NCBI GenBank assembly: GCA_037349105.1
Contig: JAYJMM010000092.1
Location: 1,240,001 to 1,304,000 of the forward strand
Direction of reading: 5' to 3'
Source: Limnomonas spitsbergensis
Taxonomy: Eukaryota; Chlorophyta; Chlorophyceae; Chlamydomonadales
DNA: 64,000 bases
In this document: positions 10,197 through 21,330 of the stretch, piece by piece
How the letters are laid out: every line of letters starts with the position of its first letter
Position numbering within the stretch: the stretch's first letter is position 1
Position numbers and translations under genes: made by a program
Notes under the pieces: model-generated
The model's database searches: none
Told to the model about the DNA's origin: nothing
The model's input: the letters and a program-made list of their open reading frames with translations, nothing else

Positions 10197-10438
10197 AGTG
10201 AAGTAGTAGGGGCGGTACCCACGAGACAGGGACACCCAGACTTACCCCTAGGCAGAGAGACTTCCTGCTAGGGCTGAACCTTACAGTAGCCAGTTAACAG
10301 CTCTTTTCTGAAGTACAAGTAGCCTGTGTGTACGGTGATGTACCGTGTTTATGAGTAGAAGGACACCTCTCTAAGGCGCCTTTACCGGAGATTACGGAGT
10401 TTACCATATTGGCGCGTTTACTGCTTTATGGTGCGACA
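10197..10438 (+). repeat. B2 split repeat, right end of the element
   Basis: Matches B1. Similarity stops at 10438 in the GCGACA motif, which marks the element's right terminus. No target duplication can be judged because the left end is missing. Confidence 0.85.
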
Positions 10439-12645
10439 ACCTCTCCCGAAGCTGAACATGCATACTGCCTTGTTTGCTCTTCTGCACAATGCTACGCACC
10501 TGAGCACATATGCGCCCATCTGTGCATGACGAGTTGTGGCAGGTCTGTCGCGGGTCGGTATCTGCCATTAATCCCATTATTCTACCCTGCCAAGTAGATG
10601 CGAGACATGACTCCATGCACAGAGGCGTGCGCAAAGATCGCGCATTTCAAAAGTGGTTCAATTTTGGCGGATGCGAACCGGTTCCCATGCAACCCAAAGA
10701 AACCCCAATAAACAAACCCTATCCCCATCCGTTTCTTTCAGTCACTTGGGTGCCGGTCCTCCATACTTCTCCGTCCTTTGGTGGCATCCATACCCAAAGG
10801 TTGAGAGATCGGGCCCGCCACACAATCTTCTCTCCCCCCCTGTCTAGATCGCTGGGCTCCATGTTCTTGCCCCCTCACACAGGAAGGTAGCATGGCTGCA
10901 CCATGGTCCTGGCTGTGCATGGTAGCTGGAATTTAGCCTAGTTATTCCCTACCAGCCCCACACGGCTGAGCATTCGTATGCACCGTTATAAACTCCTCTG
11001 TCCTGAATGCAAGATGCATTGCAGATATTCCAACACAACACTGCATCTTGCATTCACTCAACCATGCTTTCAGCTCAAATGATGCTTGCCATGTGTGCTA
11101 GTCTTGTGCTGGTAGCTCCACACTTCATATATGCATGCATGATGCTACGCCCATACTGCATGCGTTTGGCCCCACCCTGTTTATTTTCACTAAAAGAAAC
11201 CCTGCAACGCTTAGCGCTAAAAACCGCCGCCCAATAATGTCAAAGGCCGTCGTTTGAAACCTGGTTCTCTACCAATATTTACTATTTAGCAGACAATTCA
11301 TGCAACCAAAGCTATGTGATATACAGCAAACTACGAGTCATCCAGATTCTCCTCCTCCACTGCCTCCACCTCCACCTCTGAGAGCTCCCCTGTCTGAGAG
11401 CTGCCTGATCATGTCCTACTTCTCCCCCTTGCTGCTGGACGCCGACGCGGCCGAGCTTTGCAGCATGGCCCAGTGGTGTAACGTCATTGACTTCCCCCCC
11501 TGCCTCCTCCGCCTCCTCCTCCTATGAATCCAACGCCATATCGACGACACGTTCAAGTGGAAAGAGAAGGTTGTTGGAGAAGAAAAGTGTAAGAGACCCC
11601 CCTGCTGCCTCTGTCAATAACGTTACACCTCTGCGCCCGCTCACAGCTGGGCCGCGTGGGCACCCAACTGTAGAAACTAAAAAGGGGGCAAAATGGAAGA
11701 AAAGGACCAAAAGGGAAGGCCGGAAAGGCAAACCCCTGCTGCCTCTGTGTGTCAGCCTGTGTGCATGGCTGCCTGTCTGTGCGACTCGTGCAGTGTGAGC
11801 AACATGCAGCAGGAAGTACTGATAAGGGCAAGAGTGGCTTTCTGTCAAAATGTAAAGAAAACTGCTCCGTCCCCATACGACGGATCTCCCTTGGTACCGA
11901 ACGCCCACTAGGGTTGAACGGGCATGATTTTTTTCTGTCTGGCATGTGTAGTTGAATCTAAGGCTTAGATACTTGCCAGAGAGATATTTGGGTTTCCTAG
12001 TTCATGTAAGCGAACGCAAACCCGGTACACGCTTTGCTGCGGAGACCCAAACCTGCCGTGCCGGTACAGGCCCGCTCGCGGGTCATACACAAGTGTCATC
12101 CCATACAAGTCTCCAAATTACCGCACTGCACAAATTCACGAGTATTTTATGGCGTGCAAGCAACTACTCAAATTTAAAATTTTGCGCAAAGGCAAAACCG
12201 CAGGACGGTATAGACGTATAGTACGGTACATTTGCATCTGCACCAGGTGTGCAGGTTGCTACACTGCAGCCCTAGCAGAAGACGAAGCAGTGCCCATAGC
12301 AGAGGAAGCGGCGGGTCCGGCCCGCTTCTGCCAGCTGCAGGGGTCCGCCGTTCCGTTCCGGACGGGAGCTGTCGCTGCCTGCGGCCCCGCTGCTGTCGGA
12401 CCACCTGCCAGCGGGACGCTACTCATCCCAGCCGTGACAGCAGCCATGCCGACCGGTTGAACATTCATGATACGCATCAAGGAGCTTCTTGAGGTGGGGG
12501 CTGCAGCGGCCCTGGCGACACTGCCACTACCGGAGCCTCCGCTCTTGCCGCTGCCGCTGATGCCGATACCGCAGCCGTTGTTATCGCTGATCTGCTCCGC
12601 CGCCCCGGAGCAGCGGCACGCTAACGGAACCTGCTGAAGTGGGAC
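10439..12645. other. Spacer without a recognised gene
   Basis: No convincing coding region. 10867-11030 is a third copy of the repeat family that forms the outer ends of the inverted repeat around WEE1 (shared GCATGGCTGCACC start and GTATGCACCGTT motif). A minus-strand GC-rich frame at 12259-12630, preceded by an acceptor-like CAG, could be an extra exon of the next gene, but no good donor joins it. Confidence 0.5.
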
Positions 12646-15600
12646 CTAATCCGGCTTCTGTGGCGCTGGAATCAGGCAGGCCCTACAGGCATCGGCAACG
12701 CGCTGCCGGCCGTCGCAGTAATCTCCCGGTACAGACTTGGTCTCTGTCCAGTTAGAGCCGGTGGTGAGCGCCGAGCTGCGGCTCTCCTGGCATGCCCGGG
12801 GCGACGGCTGGCGCGCGGGGAGCCCTATCGGCGCGGAGGTGCGGCTCTGCTGGACGGGCCGGGGCGAGGCCGGGCGTGCGGGCGGCCCCGCCTGAGCGGA
12901 GCACCGCGGCAGCCGATGTGGCGGCGGCGCGGCGGTGGCTGCCAGGCCGTCTAGCAAAGAGATCATCTTACCGCGAGAAGGGCTTCTCGCGATGTCGTTA
13001 ATTCCATCTGCTGCTGGGCGCGGCGGCGGGGGGGAGCGTGGCTGTGCGAGCGAGGCGGCAGCGGGGCGGAGCTGGTGCTGTGCGGCTGGCGCTGCTGCTC
13101 CCTCAGCCGGCAGGCTGTCAAGGAGGGAGCGGGGGGCGGGCGGGCGCGAGATAGACTGTGGATGCTGGCGACCCTCAAGGGCACCTCCACCTTGGCCGCC
13201 ATGACCACCCTTCGACTCGGAAGATACGGGCCAGCTCGAGCGGGCGGCCCGCATAACTATCAGCGTCTGGTCTTTCACGGAAACCAGCAGAACCTGCGGC
13301 TGCCTCTGTAGCTGCTGCTGCTGCTGTCGTTGCTCTTGGTTTATCAGAGTAGGCGCAGACGGCCAGCTGGAGCGGGCCGTGCGGGCCGCTGTAGGCACTG
13401 GCTGTGGAGACCCGGCCCTGAGCATACCGCCTACAGAAGCAGAGGCATCACCAGCAGTAGCAGCAACAGGTGTAGAGGAAGCAGGAGTTACTCCGGAAGG
13501 GGCACGAAGTCCCGAACCAGACCCAGCACCACCAAAGCCAGCACCGCCGCCGCTGCCGCCGCTGCCGCTGCTGCTGCCGCATAGAGCAGAGATAGACGCG
13601 GAGAAGTAAGGTGCGCTGGCCCCGACACTGTTCCTGGCTTGTGCACGGGGCGTGATGGACGAGCCGGCTGCGGCCGCTGCCGCCACCGCCGCCACCGCCA
13701 CCGCCGCTGCCGAGCCCCGTGGTGGGTATTGCTGCCTCTGCTGCTGCCTCTGCATCCACTCGGCACAGCTCTCTTCGGCAGGCTGCTTTGGGGCCTGAGT
13801 CTGTGTTTCGTATCGGCTGCTGTTGAGTGCCACATCCAGCTCCGCCCGCCACATCTGGAAGTCCATCTACAGGAAGTGGGGTTAAAGGTTTAGGGTTTAG
13901 GTTTGAGGGTTTAGGGTTGAGGGTTGAGGCGGAAGGGGTTTAGGCGGGGGGGGCAAAGATTTCACTAGTTTTCCCTCCAGTATGAATTCATAATGTACCT
14001 GAATGCTGCCCATTGCGAAAGAATATCTCGATTTTTGCCTGAAAAAATAGCTGCATCAACGTTCCATCATGACAATATTTGATTTTTTCCCTACCCACCA
14101 AAAAAATGTACGTTGTACCGCGTCCCCACGGGTCCACATGTCAAACTGCCCTCACCTCTCGCACTTGGCCCTTGGCCAGGCTGGCCGGGTCTACATGTTG
14201 GGTAACAGATGGTAGAGGCGCGGCCCCAAGAATTAAGTCAAACTGCCCTCACCTCTCGCACTATGCCCTTGGCCGACAGGCTGGCCGGTCGTTGAGCGGC
14301 GGGCGTGGCGCTCGACACACTTCCCTTCTTGTTGACAGCACTGCGGTCCCACTTGTCCAGTACTGGTGGCGGAACGGGGCCTGAGAAAGAAAGAAAGAAT
14401 ATGCCTGAGCGTGGCTGGCGTGTGGCATACGACATTTGAAATGTCGTACACCAGAGCAGGGAGTAAGGAGCAGGGAGCAGGGAGCAGGGAGCAGGTGGGG
14501 TCCGTGGGGAGGAAGTGTGAGAATGAAGTGTGGGTGGGAAGTGGGAAAGTGTGTTCAAGCGCCGAGAGGCGTCCACCCTGACAGCCACAGCCACCCAGCC
14601 ACAGCCACCCATCGACAGCCACCCATCGACAGCCACCCATCGACAGCCACCCATCAACAGACGCCCAGCGACAGCCACCCAGCGACGGCCGCCCAGCGAC
14701 AGCCACCCAGCGACAGCCACCCAGCGACGGCCGTCCAGCGACAGCCACCCAGCGACAGCCATCCAGCGACAGCCACCCAGCGACGGCCGCCCAGCGACAG
14801 CCACCCAGCGATAGCCACCCAGCGACAGCCACCCAGCGACAGACGCCCAACGACAGCCACCCAACGACAGCCGCCCAGCAACAGCCACCCAGCGACAGCC
14901 GCCCAGCGACAGCCACCCAGCGACAGCCACCCAGCGACAGCCGCCCAGCGACAGCCACCCAGCGACAGCCACCCAGCGACAGCCGCCCAGCGACAGCCAC
15001 CCAGCGACAGCCACCCAGCGACAGACGCCCAGGGACAGACGCCCAGGCAGTGACAGCCACCCAGCGACAGCCATCCAGTTGTTTTGTATGCAGCTCAGAC
15101 GCTCAGGTTGGGCTACCAGTCTAACACTCATCAAGGCATCAAGCAAATGGGAAACACTGTGAGCCTAGGGTGGTTGGGGGAACCTCACTAAGAACAAACA
15201 CTACAAACCAAAACGAAAAACAAATCAATCACACACAATAAAAAAGGGTAAACAATCACAGCTTGCCGGATAGCTAATGCGCTGTACGCAGCATGCCGGA
15301 TAGCTAATGCGCTGTACGCAGCAAACACGTTGGTTGCAACATACTGTGCTAAATTGCTGATTGCTTTTCCCAAGCTCCCCTCTACCTCCTCAAGCCCTCT
15401 TTCCCTCCACACATCAACTCGTTTGTCTCCCCTTCCTCCCCTCCTCTTTCCTGACCCCCCTCCTCCCCCTCCTCACAGTCACTTTCTCAAAGCAGCATCT
15501 GATATTCTGATCCCGCCTGCCAAGCTTCCCCCTCCCTCCTTGCAGTCCCCTCCGCCCCCCTTTCCCCTTTCCCTCCTCCCCCTCCCCCCTTCCCCTCCCC

Positions 15601-18245
15601 CTCTCTACCTCCTTCCTCCCCTCCCCCTCCCCCCACCCTCCTCCCCCCTCACCTCCTTCCCCCTCACCCCCTCTCCCCACCGTCCTCCCCTTCCACTCCC
15701 CTCCCCCTCCCCCCACCCTCCTCCCTCCTCACCTCCTGCCTCCCTTCCTGCTGTTCTCCTCCCTTCACCTCCTCCCCTCCCCACACCTGGTTCCTCCCCC
15801 CTCCCCCCTCCTTCCTCCCCTCCCTCCTCCCCCCTCCCCTCCCTCCTCCCCCCTCCCCTCTCACCTCCTTCCTCCCCCTCCCCCCTCAACTCGTTCCTCT
15901 CACGGCATCTGATCCCGCCTCGTAAGCTCCCGCCCCCTTCCCCGCTGTTCTTTACCCCTCACCTCCTCCCTCCCCTCCCCCTTCATCCCCCCTCCCCCCT
16001 CCCCCGCCCTCCTGCCTCTCCACACCTTGTTCCTGTTTTGTGGGGCTGCTGTGCACAAGCACAGAGGTCGGGCTGTCACGGCTCTCCCCTCGCTTGCCCT
16101 CATCCGGCCCCTCCTCCCCCTCGTCCCCCTCCTCCCCCTCAGCTTCCTGGTAAACCGGCATGCCGTCGGGACACGAGCCGTGTCGAGCGCGAAGCTGCGT
16201 GCTGTACATGGACTGCTCCTGCTGCTCCTGCTGGCGGAGTTGAGCGCTGTACATGTTCTGCTTCTGTTCCTGCTGGTGGAGCGGCAAGCTGTACACGTAC
16301 TGCTGTACCTTCTTCTGCTGTTGGCGGTGCTGGGTGCTGTAAACGTACTGGTGCTCCAGATCCTGCTCCAGATGCCGGTGGTGCCTCGGCTGATGCTTGT
16401 CCAGGTGCTCTACCTGCAGAAGGCTGGGGCGGGCTTGTATGGTGTTCTCGCAGTGCAACAGTTGCTGCTGCTGCTGGCGCACCCTGGCCCGGTGCTGCTG
16501 CTGCTGCTGTACCTGAATGTGCTGCTGCTGCGGTGTTGGCGGCGGCGGTGGTGGGACGCTGATGATGCTAGGGGAGGGAAGAGCCGGAGGTGGAGGCTCG
16601 GGAGTACCCCTTACAGGCAGCGGCTGCAGTGCCCCATCCCGCAACGGCTCTGTAGCTTTCTTCTCCTCCTGTAGCTCCAGGAACAGCACCCCTGCCTGTG
16701 TTTCAGCTCGAGCTTGGGCGTGGTTATCTGCCATGTCGCCGACGCTGCGCCGGCGGCCACAACCAGGTCCGGGGCACTGCGGCCGCTGCAGCGACTGCTG
16801 CTGTTGATGCTGCTGCTGCTGCGGAGGCGGTGGCTTGCTAGTGACGGGTATCGTGGGCGCAGCAGGTGCCATGGGCATCGCGGCGGAGCGGGGCGACAGT
16901 TTCTTGAGCAGGTTCGAGGTGGTCCGCCCGCCGTTCTGCCACGGCACCACAACTGCTGCCGCTGATGCTGCGGATCAGGACAGCATACGGAGGACGGGAA
17001 ATGAGAGGTTTTTCTTACAAAGGGGTAAGACTTTAGGGTTCAGAAATGAGACAAAAACGTTACAAAGGGATTCGAGTTTTTAATTTAGGGTTCAGAAATG
17101 AGACGTTGTGGTTACAAAGTTAAAACACCCAGCCTCAGCATTTTGCGAAAGGGCCAAGCAGGGCGAACCGGGGGGAAACCAGCGACAAGAACCCAAACAG
17201 AACCTTAAGAGGTGGATGGGCAAGACGCAGGCAGCAGTGGCAGATTGGCAGTGGCAAGTTAGAGCGATATGTGTGGCATTGTTGTAGGGCAGCTGGATAT
17301 TCGCATAAGCTGTGCCTTTGGCGCAGCCCCCGAATGACGTGTGTGCCCCGACAACTTGTGACATGTGCATGGCTGTGCATGCGATGGCCCTTGTAGGGCA
17401 GCTGGATATCTGGAAATCTGATGATATAATTTACGTTTCCTGTTATAGCGTTTGCCTACGGTGCACACGGTGATTCATTATGATGTTCATGAGCTCTAGA
17501 GCTCTGCAAGTCTGCAGTGCCTCTGCCACAACTGTTCAGCTCCTAAAGACTTCAATATGCCAGCAACTTGTTGTTGCTATCTTGCCTTAGGAATGTCAGT
17601 CCCCAGTGTTTATCCAGCCCCCAGTCCACCTTCGTCAGGCCGCCCCCGGCCATCAAAGGCCCGATTAAAACCAAACCTGGACTAGCATACCGCTCGTGGC
17701 AACATCAGCATGGCTTGCCATAAATGGGGCCTCCGGCCAGAGGCCGGAGTGTAGCTGATGACATGTAGCTGAGTCACGGAGGGGGGAAAACTGGTGGAGT
17801 GGTGGGGACCTCTCTGCTAACCACCCACCTGCGAAACAACCATCGCAATGGCACCAGGAGTCCAGGACGCACCTTCAGCCTGTTCGTTTTTTCTGGAGTA
17901 GCTCCTGGTCCTGCTGCTGGTGCTGGTGCCCATGGGAACATCTGGCACAGAAGCAACGGCAGCAGCAGGGCCCATTGCGCATGCAGGCCGTTGTTGGGCC
18001 TCAGGCGGTACCCCTGCCCCTGCCCCTGCTGCTGCCACGTCAGCACATGACACGATGGGTGGCGACGCCGAGGGCGTTGCAAATTGCTGTGGAGGAACAT
18101 GTGGTTTGGATGATGGTTCCTCAAAGACAGCAGCAGCTGGAGTGGCAGCAAGATGAGGAACAGGGGAAGTCGATTCGGTGTCGGTGTCGTCTACACGGTG
18201 TCTTCTGCGCAAACTCGACCCCAGCCTTTGTAACAATCGGAACAT
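12646..18245 (-). CDS. Hypothetical low-complexity Q/A/S/P-rich protein, four exons
   Basis: Proposed join, in transcription order: 18245-17829, 16935-16026, 14380-14253, 13866-12646; 891 residues ending in TAG. ATG at 18245 has A at -3. Donors GTGGGT, GTGTGG and GTGAGG and the acceptors before 14380 (pyrimidine-rich TTTCTTTCTCAG) and 13866 (CTTCCTGTAG) are good and all phases agree. The acceptor at 16936 is weak and a small exon may be missing there. The protein starts MFRLLQRLGSSLRRRHR, has poly-Q and proline tracts in exon 2, an acidic stretch near the end of exon 2, a compact VLDKWDRSAV segment in exon 3 and MDFQMWRAELDVAL at the start of exon 4. I recognise no domain. A regulatory role would be a guess from the poly-Q character. 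Confidence 0.45.
14138..14190 (-). repeat. Copy of an exon 3' edge plus splice donor inside the next intron
   Basis: The stretch ending at exon 3 of the Q-rich gene (14236-14290, read on the minus strand as the exon end, GAG, then GTGAGG) is repeated about 100 bases further into the intron with the donor retained. Confidence 0.65.
14579..15075. repeat. 14-bp minisatellite (CAGCCACCCAGCGA family) in an intron
   Basis: About 35 units of CAGCCACCCAGCGA with transitions to CAGCCGCC or CAGACGCC. It lies in the intron between exons 2 and 3 of the Q-rich gene. Flanking 13870-13925 holds TTTAGGG-like repeats. Confidence 0.85.
15414..16025. other. About 600-bp polypyrimidine (C/T-rich) tract in an intron
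   Basis: The plus strand is almost entirely C and T in blocks such as CCTCCCCCTCC, right next to the exon 2 donor of the Q-rich gene. The corresponding minus-strand purine tract could form triplex or G-rich structures; this is inference. Confidence 0.7.
16936..17828. other. Intron of the Q-rich gene with short duplications
   Basis: Contains a roughly 60-bp duplication (17013-17110, sharing GGTTCAGAAATGAGAC and ACAAAG) and two copies of TTGTAGGGCAGCTGGATAT (17283 and 17391). No gene seen. Confidence 0.5.
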
Positions 18246-19320
18246 CTTCGATCGTCCTTATGACACACGCCGGGTTGGTCGTCCAAAGCAAACAGGGCCG
18301 ATCGTCCACAGCGAGTTAGCAGGTGTGTGCGTGGGGGAGGGGGGGGGATTCGTTGGTTTTCTCGCGCACCCGTAGCTATATCGACCCCACAACGTATGAA
18401 TATTAGCCGGATTCAATGCTGCAAAATGTCCAAGGTCGGCGTTGAAGCCGCTGGCCTGTCGAACCTGCATGAGGAACAGCATGATAGGGGCGAGTATGTC
18501 ACGATTCAATCACACGAGATACGCTTTGTTGATCGTATCCTTCACACCGTTCGAGATGTAGACAATGCAATATTTTCGTATTCAAGCAGCGATGTCTACG
18601 AGTGGAGACGCTTCCGCAATCCGCACGCATGTGTATCTGCTCGCCTGCTGAGCGCTGACTCGGTCTACTGCCGGCCACCTTCGTTGTGAGATCAACGCAC
18701 TGTGATGAATGCTATGCGACAGGCTTTGGAATTAAGTGTTCCGGCTGCAAATCGACTTGCCAAGAACCAGATGGGTGTGTATGCGTTTTGCTTCGAAGCT
18801 TCACTTTTCCTTCTGCAGCTCTGACCGGGGATCTTGCCTTGTTGTGTGACTAGCGTTGCGTATTTGCAGCCATGCAGCCTGTGACTGCGACACTGCCAGG
18901 TTGTTGCATGTAACCCGCCGACCGGTGTTGCGCACTAGAGCTGCAACTGACCTTCTTGGGTGGTTGGTCCGACCTTCACCAAAAGGTGACCGTAGTCCTA
19001 CGCCGAGGGAGACCTTCACGGCGCCATCCGCCCGTCTTCCCACGAGCCGTCGTGATAACGGTATGTTCACGATACCCTCTTCATTGACAGTGATCCCAGG
19101 GGAGCTCACTTGTCCACTATATTGGTAGGGTAGCCACCACTCCTTAGTGTGATTTTGATTAATCGTCTAGGGCTCTTTTGGGGGAGAGACCACCGGGAGA
19201 GACCCCGCCGCGCCCCCCCTTATGTATATAGCCGTTTTGGCTGTTCTGACCGCTCCGGCCGTCCGAATTGTAAGGCCTACCCCGTTTAGTTGTTTAGTCA
19301 TTCTAACTGTTCTGGCACCC
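18246..19320. other. Spacer upstream of the Q-rich gene; no gene recognised
   Basis: Short open stretches exist on both strands (for example 18801-19109 minus) but have no domain or splice support. It would contain the promoter of the minus-strand Q-rich gene; no clear motif was seen. Confidence 0.4.
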
Positions 19321-19650
19321 CCTGCCAAAGAAAACTAACCGGGGAGCCTGCCGTCCCGCACCCCCGCCAAAAAGAATAAGAAAACTAACCGGGGGGCGTG
19401 CCGTGCCACGCAGCCCCCGCCAAATTAAAATTAATCTGGGGGCCTGCCACCCCCGCACCTACCGCACCAACCCTGCCAAAGAAACTAATCGGGGGCGTGC
19501 CGGCCCCCGCACATTACCAAAGAAAAGTAATCGGGGGGCCTACCACCCCCCTGACCCCCGCCAAAGAAAACCAACTGGGGGTTTGTGGCCTCCAGACCCC
19601 TCGCCAAAGAAAGCTAATTGGGGAGCGTGCCGCTCCACACCCACCTGCCT
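19321..19650. repeat. Array of GC-stem hairpin units
   Basis: About seven irregular copies of a CCCCCGCCAAAGAAAA core followed by CTAATCGGGGGGC. Each unit has a C5G / CG5 stem of about six pairs around an A-rich loop of about 15 bases, followed by a GCSTGCCG linker. It ends in CCCTAAACCCT telomere-like sequence. Confidence 0.7.
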
Positions 19651-19759
19651 ATGAAACGTTTACCCTAAACCCTAAACCCTACTACATTGTGTCGTCACCC
19701 TACACCCTAAGCTCCTAACCTTTAACCCTTTAACACTTGACCCTTAACCCTGTAACACT

Positions 19760-20040
19760 AAACCCTAAGTTGTTATGCCAGAACGGTCAGAATGAACAGT
19801 TTAGCTAGGACGGTTGGAACTAATAGATATCAAGAGGAGGAGGGCTAAATGGCCAAACGGCTAGAACGGCTATAATGGCGAGGGGCCGAGGGAAGTAGTT
19901 GCCAGAACGGCCAGAACGATCGGAACTTCCAGATCGGTTAGAACGGCAAGGTATCGAGGGAAGGGGTTTTCAAAACGGCCAAAACGGCCAGAACTGTTAT
20001 AATGGCGAGGTTTGGAGGGAAGGGGTTGCCAGAACGGTGC
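19760..20040. repeat. AACGGCCAG-type short repeats
   Basis: Repeated GCCAGAACGG and CGGCTAGAACGG words. The inverted form (TAGCCGTTTTGGCTGTTCTG) occurs at 19229-19250, so the hairpin array is loosely bracketed by inverted repeats. Confidence 0.5.
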
Positions 20041-20260
20041 CACCGCTGTAGAAGCTGAGCACGTGCCCCACCAGGCTCGCTGTGACGGCTGGATCTGCAG
20101 CGTCCACATGTCTCCGCAGCTGGCAGCGGATGCATGAAGCCCCATTGCCTGGCGCAACTGCTGAAGAAGCTGGGCGGCATTCTTCCCTTCGGCAGTGCTG
20201 AGTGCGGTCGAAGGGACTGGTGGCCCACACCACATCTTTATAGTTCGCCGTAGGTGCTGC

Positions 20261-20488
20261 CTAGACAGCTGCTAGCTGGATACGTGTAGGCAGGTGGTGC
20301 CGCAGACGCATCCGAGCAGCCATGCGGCGTGCAAACTGCACCGCGGCAGCCAAAGGCGCCTCTCTAGCTTGCATGGCCTTCCTCATCCTGCCGCTTTCGT
20401 GCTGAATGATACCTAAGAACTTGAAGCTCAGGACCACACCCACAGATCTGGGCTGGCTGACGACGTTGCGCTGCTGAGCGGCTGCCAA
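20261..20488 (-). pseudogene. LINE reverse-transcriptase C-terminal (thumb-side) fragment
   Basis: The minus-strand frame reads FKFLGIIQHESGRM followed by a basic, alanine-rich helix (KAMQAREAPLAAAVQFARRM). This matches the region after the catalytic core of LINE reverse transcriptases, where a YLG(I/V)IFHESG-like motif precedes such a helix. No palm motifs lie upstream because the sequence changes into the repeat arm at 20494. It is therefore a truncated relic. Confidence 0.5.
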
Positions 20489-20493
20489 TATGA

Positions 20494-21330
20494 GGTTGGC
20501 ATGGCTGCACCATGGTCCTGGCTGTGCATGGTTGCTGGAATTGAGCTTGCTCGTCTCATACCAGCCCCATGCAGCCGAGCGTTCAGCAGGACCCAGCGGG
20601 TATGCACCGTTCTAAACTCGTGATATGTACTACCTGCAAGTTAGCACTATCCTTATCCATTACTTGTCGTTATCGACCGTCCCACTTAAGTGATGACATG
20701 CTAACAGAGTTTTGGAGCCTAGCAACAGTATGGCTTTCCAGGAAGCTAGATACTTAAAGGATTACTTGCAACGTGATCGAGGAACAATGATGATGAATGG
20801 AAGGGCGTGCGCCTCATAAAATAAGCAGTCGTCAAAAATTGGTTGGGACCTTAGACCCAAAGCGAACAACACACCACTGTGTGCAGTGCAGTCAAACGTC
20901 ATGACAACAGACACCTGAAGGGAGAGCAGCCGCGGCTGTTGACCCCAGGGTGGCATCCATGATACCGGTAGTGAACAAAAGGACATGTCATTGTTTCTGC
21001 TGCGCGTGGGGGAGCAGAAAGCCTGGGTGTGACGGGAAGTACATGGGGCATGCGTGCGTGGATCCAAGTGTGCACTCACCAGTCAATGACATAACACCTC
21101 TGGGCCCTGCTTAAAAAGGCTCGGCCGCGTGGGCGCCCAACTGTCTCGTTGGAAGAAAAGAAACTTAAGACTCACCAGTATATGTGTTTGAATGTTGGGG
21201 AGGAGGAGTTGAGGTCCGTTTTCAATCCAGAAGCGACATCAAGGGCATCCAAGTGGGCATCACAGGGGGGGGCAGCAGGGGCAAGCTGGAGGGATTCAAG
21301 GAGAGTCATGTATTGGTTGTGCAGGAGGGA
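20494..21330 (+). repeat. Left arm of a large imperfect inverted repeat flanking WEE1
   Basis: Its reverse complement matches 26868-27985: shared blocks include the terminal GGTTRGCATG region, TGCACCGTTCTAAACTC, GATCGAGGAACAATGATGATGAA, the segment around TGGGGTCAACAG, and CAACCAATACATGACTCTC at the inner end. Identity appears high (my impression is 80 % or more) with several indels. A minus-strand frame at 20762-21079 is partly conserved in the other arm. Confidence 0.8.

Larger units (their letters stand above)
1..10438 (+). mobile_element. Split-direct-repeat (PAT/kangaroo/TOC1-like, DIRS-order) retroelement, left end outside window
   Basis: The order is A1 (1-360, right part only), body (361-9322), B1 (9323-9564), A2 (9565-10195), B2 (10197-10438). 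A1 matches A2 with 2 differences in 360 bases and no gaps; B1 matches B2 with 3 differences in 242. This A-body-B-A-B arrangement is the split direct repeat known from PAT elements, kangaroo of Volvox and the non-autonomous TOC1 of Chlamydomonas, and differs from ordinary LTRs. If A1 equals A2, about 271 bases of A1 lie left of the window, giving roughly 10.7 kb in total. The near identity of the repeats implies recent insertion. The only long reading frames are two Gag-like ones. I saw no reverse transcriptase, RNase H, methylase or tyrosine recombinase motifs on either strand, so I infer a large non-autonomous member mobilised in trans. Confidence 0.82.

Noticed and set aside
1..10438. Ordinary LTR retrotransposon
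   Set aside because: The repeats are split and interleaved (A-body-B-A-B), not two identical terminal LTRs, and no polymerase is encoded.
14233..15146. GGCRWVAVAG-repeat frames on the minus strand
   Set aside because: Translation of the 14-bp intronic minisatellite; only 14253-14380 has splice support.
15330..16562. Proline/serine-rich plus-strand frame
   Set aside because: Arises from the C/T-rich tract opposite the Q-rich gene; no domain and no splice logic.
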